62,365 bases of DNA from CAZYQW01 sp964649825. Its GTDB lineage: Bacteria > Planctomycetota > B15-G4 > JADJEK01. Under the pieces are notes generated by a model. It worked only from the letters and a program-made list of their open reading frames with translations. It did no database searches and was not told where the DNA came from. Positions within the stretch are counted from its first letter, which is position 1, and each line of letters starts with the position of its first letter. Positions 59,977-62,365 of the stretch are shown here, piece after piece. A program made the translations under genes and the position numbers. Location: NCBI GenBank assembly GCA_964649825.1, contig CAZYQW010000063.1, positions 1 through 62,365 on the forward strand. The letters run 5' to 3'.

Positions 59977-62142
59977 TCAGAGCGTCACGTCGACGACGAG
60001 CGGCTGGCCGTCGCGGATCTCGCCGTCACCGAGCTCGATTCCGTCGGGAAGGAGCAGGGAGAACGGTCCGTCCTCCACGTTCTCGAACGTGAAGCGGCCG
60101 TCGGGGTCGGTGGTGGCGTAGCGGGTGGCGACGGCGGCCTTCAGCTCGAGGACGACGGCGGCGGAGGCGGAGCCGTCGGCGTAGCTTGCCGTGCCTTGCA
60201 GCGTGGTGCCCCTGCCGAGGACGATCGGGACGTCGGGGAAAGCGCCGGCGCGACCCGCGATGGCCACGGCGCTCGCGGCGTGGCCAGCCGCGAGGGCGGC
60301 GACGTGGGTGGCGCTCGGCGGCGCGTCGGGGACCTCGAAACGGCCAAGGGAATCGGTCGTCGAGGAGGTGCCGCCGACGAGACGGCCGGGCTCGAACTGG
60401 TCGAAGACGCGGACCTGCGCTCCCTCGAGCGGGCGGCCGGTCTCGTCGGTCACGCGGCCGCGGACGAGCACGGGGCGGCGGGCGGCGACTCGCTTCCACG
60501 CCTCGAAGCGCGGGGGGAGCAGCGGCACGTCGAACTGTTCCACGGCGTAGCCTGGCGCGGCGATCTCGACGCGGTAAGTCGTCCGTTCCATGTCGCCGAG
60601 GACGAGCGAGCCCGACGCGTCGAGCTCGGCCGGGAAGCGATCCTCCTGCGGGACGCCGAACGCGGTCCAGCGCAGGCCGATCACGACCGAGCCGCGAATC
60701 GCGCGGCCGTCCTCGGCGTCGTGGAGGGCGAGGTCGATCCGGCCGTCGGCGGGTTCGACGTCGGCGATGAGCCGGACGTCGCGGCTCCCCGCCGCGACGG
60801 CCTCGTGCACGACCGGGGGCCGCGGATCGCTCCAGCCGCGGCCGCGGAGCGCGACCGTGTAGCGGCCGTCGGGGACGGCGAACTCGAACCGGCCGGCGTC
60901 ATCGGTCAGCGTGGTTCGGGGCTCGCGCCACTCGGGGTGATGCAGCGTGACCAGCCAATCGATGAGCGGCGACTCGTCGCGTTGGTTCTGCGCTCGCCCG
61001 GCGATCGCGAGGCCCGTGCCGTAGATGAACTCGATTCCCACCGCGTCGTTGACGACGTCGAGGACCAGCGCCAGGCTGCGAACGTTCGGGACGCGATTCC
61101 CGAGCCGCGGTTCCGGCTCGACGCGGTGCGGCCCGGGGGCGAGCCCGCCGATGCGGAACGCGCCGCGCTCGTCGGAGATCGCCTCGCGCCCGAGAGTCCG
61201 GCCGCGCTCGCGCTCGGGATAGGCGATGACGCGGACGTGGGGGATCGGCGCCCCGCTCGGATCGAGGACGCGGCCCAGGACGGCGGCGCCTCGCCCGAGG
61301 CGGATCTCGACGAACTCCTCCTTCTCGAGCTCCACGGCGTCGATCTCGGCGAAGCCGGCGCGGTGGAAGGGCGACTGCGCCCAGACCTGGATCTTCGTGC
61401 CATCCGTGCCGGCCGAGAGCCCGAGGCGTCCGACGACGTCGCCGAGGACGAGCCGGCCGTCCGCGTCGGTCTCGAAGCAGCAGAGCAGCCGCCGGCCGAC
61501 CCGGAGCTCGACCGTGCCCGCCACGGGGCGATGGTTCGAGTCGAGAAGCTGCACCCGGAGCGCGTGGGTTCGCGAGACGCGCACGCGAAGCTCGAACACG
61601 TCGGCGCCGTCGATCCGCACCGAGGGGAACGGCGAGCGGGTGACGAAGTCGTCCGCCTCCGCGGAGAAGAAGACCTTCCCATTCGCGAATTGCCCGGGCA
61701 GCGCGAACCGGCCGGACTCGTCCGCAGTCGCCTCGTGCCGTCCGGCTCCATCACCTCGGTATCCGCTCGGTTCGTACGCCGTGACGCGCGCGTTCGGCAC
61801 CGGAACCCCGGTCTCGCGGTCGACCACCAATCCGTGGATCGCGAACCCTGGCCCGGCGACGGCGGGGACGGGCTCCGGCGGCGCGGGCTCCGGAGCGTCC
61901 GCGCCGTCGCCCGGCGAGGACGGAGGCGGTTCATCGACGGCCGGTTCGGATCGGGCGACCTCGGAGACCTCGGGAGGCGCGAGCGCATCGCCTTCATCCG
62001 GTCCATCCGGCGCGGCGCCGACCCGCTCCGGATCGGCTCGAACCGCGACCGATTCCGGCCCGTCGCCGGAGTCGGTGAGCAGGACCACGCCGCCACCGGC
62101 CGCCACGAGGATCGCCACCGCCAACCATGCGCGCGCGTTCAT
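59977..62142 (-). CDS. Membrane-anchored protein with multiple carboxypeptidase-regulatory-like domains
   Basis: 721 residues. An N-terminal anchor (WLAVAILVAAGGGVVLL) is followed by a Pro/Glu/Asp-rich spacer to ~95. Six or more transthyretin-like carboxypeptidase-regulatory domains follow: IHGLVVDRETGVPVPNARV, VLGRVLDPSGAPIPHVRV, TLTDDAGRFEFAVPDGRYT, VRGRVTDETGRPLEGAQV, and others. The G-x-V-x-D-x-x-G-x-P-x-x-x-A-x-V signature recurs. No peptidase domain is present. The protein should extend from the membrane into the periplasm. Repeat B begins only 11 nt upstream of the ATG and has replaced the normal leader; no Shine-Dalgarno sequence is seen. Confidence 0.82.
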   Translation of the reverse strand: MNARAWLAVAILVAAGGGVVLLTDSGDGPESVAVRADPERVGAAPDGPDEGDALAPPEVSEVARSEPAVDEPPPSSPGDGADAPEPAPPEPVPAVAGPGFAIHGLVVDRETGVPVPNARVTAYEPSGYRGDGAGRHEATADESGRFALPGQFANGKVFFSAEADDFVTRSPFPSVRIDGADVFELRVRVSRTHALRVQLLDSNHRPVAGTVELRVGRRLLCCFETDADGRLVLGDVVGRLGLSAGTDGTKIQVWAQSPFHRAGFAEIDAVELEKEEFVEIRLGRGAAVLGRVLDPSGAPIPHVRVIAYPERERGRTLGREAISDERGAFRIGGLAPGPHRVEPEPRLGNRVPNVRSLALVLDVVNDAVGIEFIYGTGLAIAGRAQNQRDESPLIDWLVTLHHPEWREPRTTLTDDAGRFEFAVPDGRYTVALRGRGWSDPRPPVVHEAVAAGSRDVRLIADVEPADGRIDLALHDAEDGRAIRGSVVIGLRWTAFGVPQEDRFPAELDASGSLVLGDMERTTYRVEIAAPGYAVEQFDVPLLPPRFEAWKRVAARRPVLVRGRVTDETGRPLEGAQVRVFDQFEPGRLVGGTSSTTDSLGRFEVPDAPPSATHVAALAAGHAASAVAIAGRAGAFPDVPIVLGRGTTLQGTASYADGSASAAVVLELKAAVATRYATTDPDGRFTFENVEDGPFSLLLPDGIELGDGEIRDGQPLVVDVTL

Positions 62143-62152
62143 GCGTGAAAGT

Positions 62153-62318
62153 CTAGCCGCCCGTGGTGAAAGTCATTCCGGCTGCGGCGGGCCCTCGCGA
62201 CCGGTCTCTTCGTTGCAGGATCCTCGACGTACAGGCAGTACGCCTGCGGTCCTGCGCCTCGATCTCGGTCGCGATGACCTCGCCTCGCTTCGAAAGCACT
62301 TTCGCCACGGGCTGCTAG
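62153..62318 (-). repeat. Repeat element B, copy 3
   Basis: Inverted relative to the copies at 136-300 and 10292-10456: left end GCCCGTGGTGAAAGT, right end ACTTTCGCCACGGGCTGCT. The interior, with GACGTACAGGCAGTACGCC as its central hairpin, is almost identical. It lies immediately upstream of the start codon at 62142. Confidence 0.9.
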
Positions 62319-62365
62319 TGGTGTGTCGAAGTCCGCGCGCGGCGTTTCACCGGCGGCCGTCCCGC
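62315..62365 (+). repeat. Element A-like sequence, cut by window end
   Basis: Begins CTAGTGGTGTG exactly as element A and shares the CTAG with the end of element B. It then diverges (TCGAAGTCCGCG) before reaching CGGCGTTTCACCGG, similar to GACGTTTCGCCGG in A. It is a divergent A family member; the remainder lies outside the window. Confidence 0.6.

Overview
The window looks like a chromosomal segment of a planctomycete (Planctomycetota). It is very GC-rich. It carries a sigma factor of the MTRFDTTHWSVVL type paired with a large Ser/Thr kinase-TPR protein whose catalytic loop reads HGDLKPQN and whose DFG is DWG. It also has many secreted beta-rich proteins sharing one C-terminal module, and long carboxypeptidase-regulatory-like proteins. 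This assignment is inferred from gene style, not from a marker gene. I saw no rRNA, tRNA or CRISPR array.

Positions 1-10456 form an accessory block bounded by composite repeats. Each composite joins two short palindromic-ended elements (A and B) at a shared CTAG, and a third composite lies at the right edge of the window (62153-62365). The block holds a metallopeptidase and an ankyrin-repeat protein (minus strand), a decayed surface-protein gene, and a plus-strand module of three overlapping genes. That module encodes a two-TIR-like-domain protein, a stand-alone SLOG protein, and a TIR protein with a membrane segment and a long beta-rich domain. It is the best candidate for an undescribed conflict or immunity system here: TIR enzymes making a nucleotide signal, a SLOG protein reading it, and a membrane-anchored TIR protein.

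Positions 10498-28370 hold a membrane spermidine-synthase-like protein, secreted proteins of unknown role, a Cys-rich protein with an in-frame TGA, an AAA_14/DUF4143 ATPase beside a PIN-toxin remnant, and an 1839-residue RHS protein followed by a small, probably frameshifted membrane protein. Positions 28400-39632 hold a RepA-like ATPase remnant, the kinase and sigma pair, three secreted proteins with the shared C-terminal module, a radical-SAM remnant, and a surface protein behind a cobalamin riboswitch. Positions 39794-47484 hold an MBL hydrolase, a HIRAN protein, decayed peptidase and EAL pieces, a three-repeat surface protein, and a sigma-54 activator divergent from a tiny Lys/Pro/Ala-rich ORF that has a sigma-54-like promoter.

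Positions 47541-62142 hold a 1226-residue SHMT-GcvT-like-GcvT fusion, which should interconvert serine and glycine and move one-carbon units to tetrahydrofolate. It is followed by secreted beta-propeller, glycosidase-like, kelch and carboxypeptidase-regulatory-like proteins, and by traces of an ArsR/SRPBCC operon and a sigma factor. About ten recognisable gene remnants in 62 kb suggest active gene decay between intact genes.
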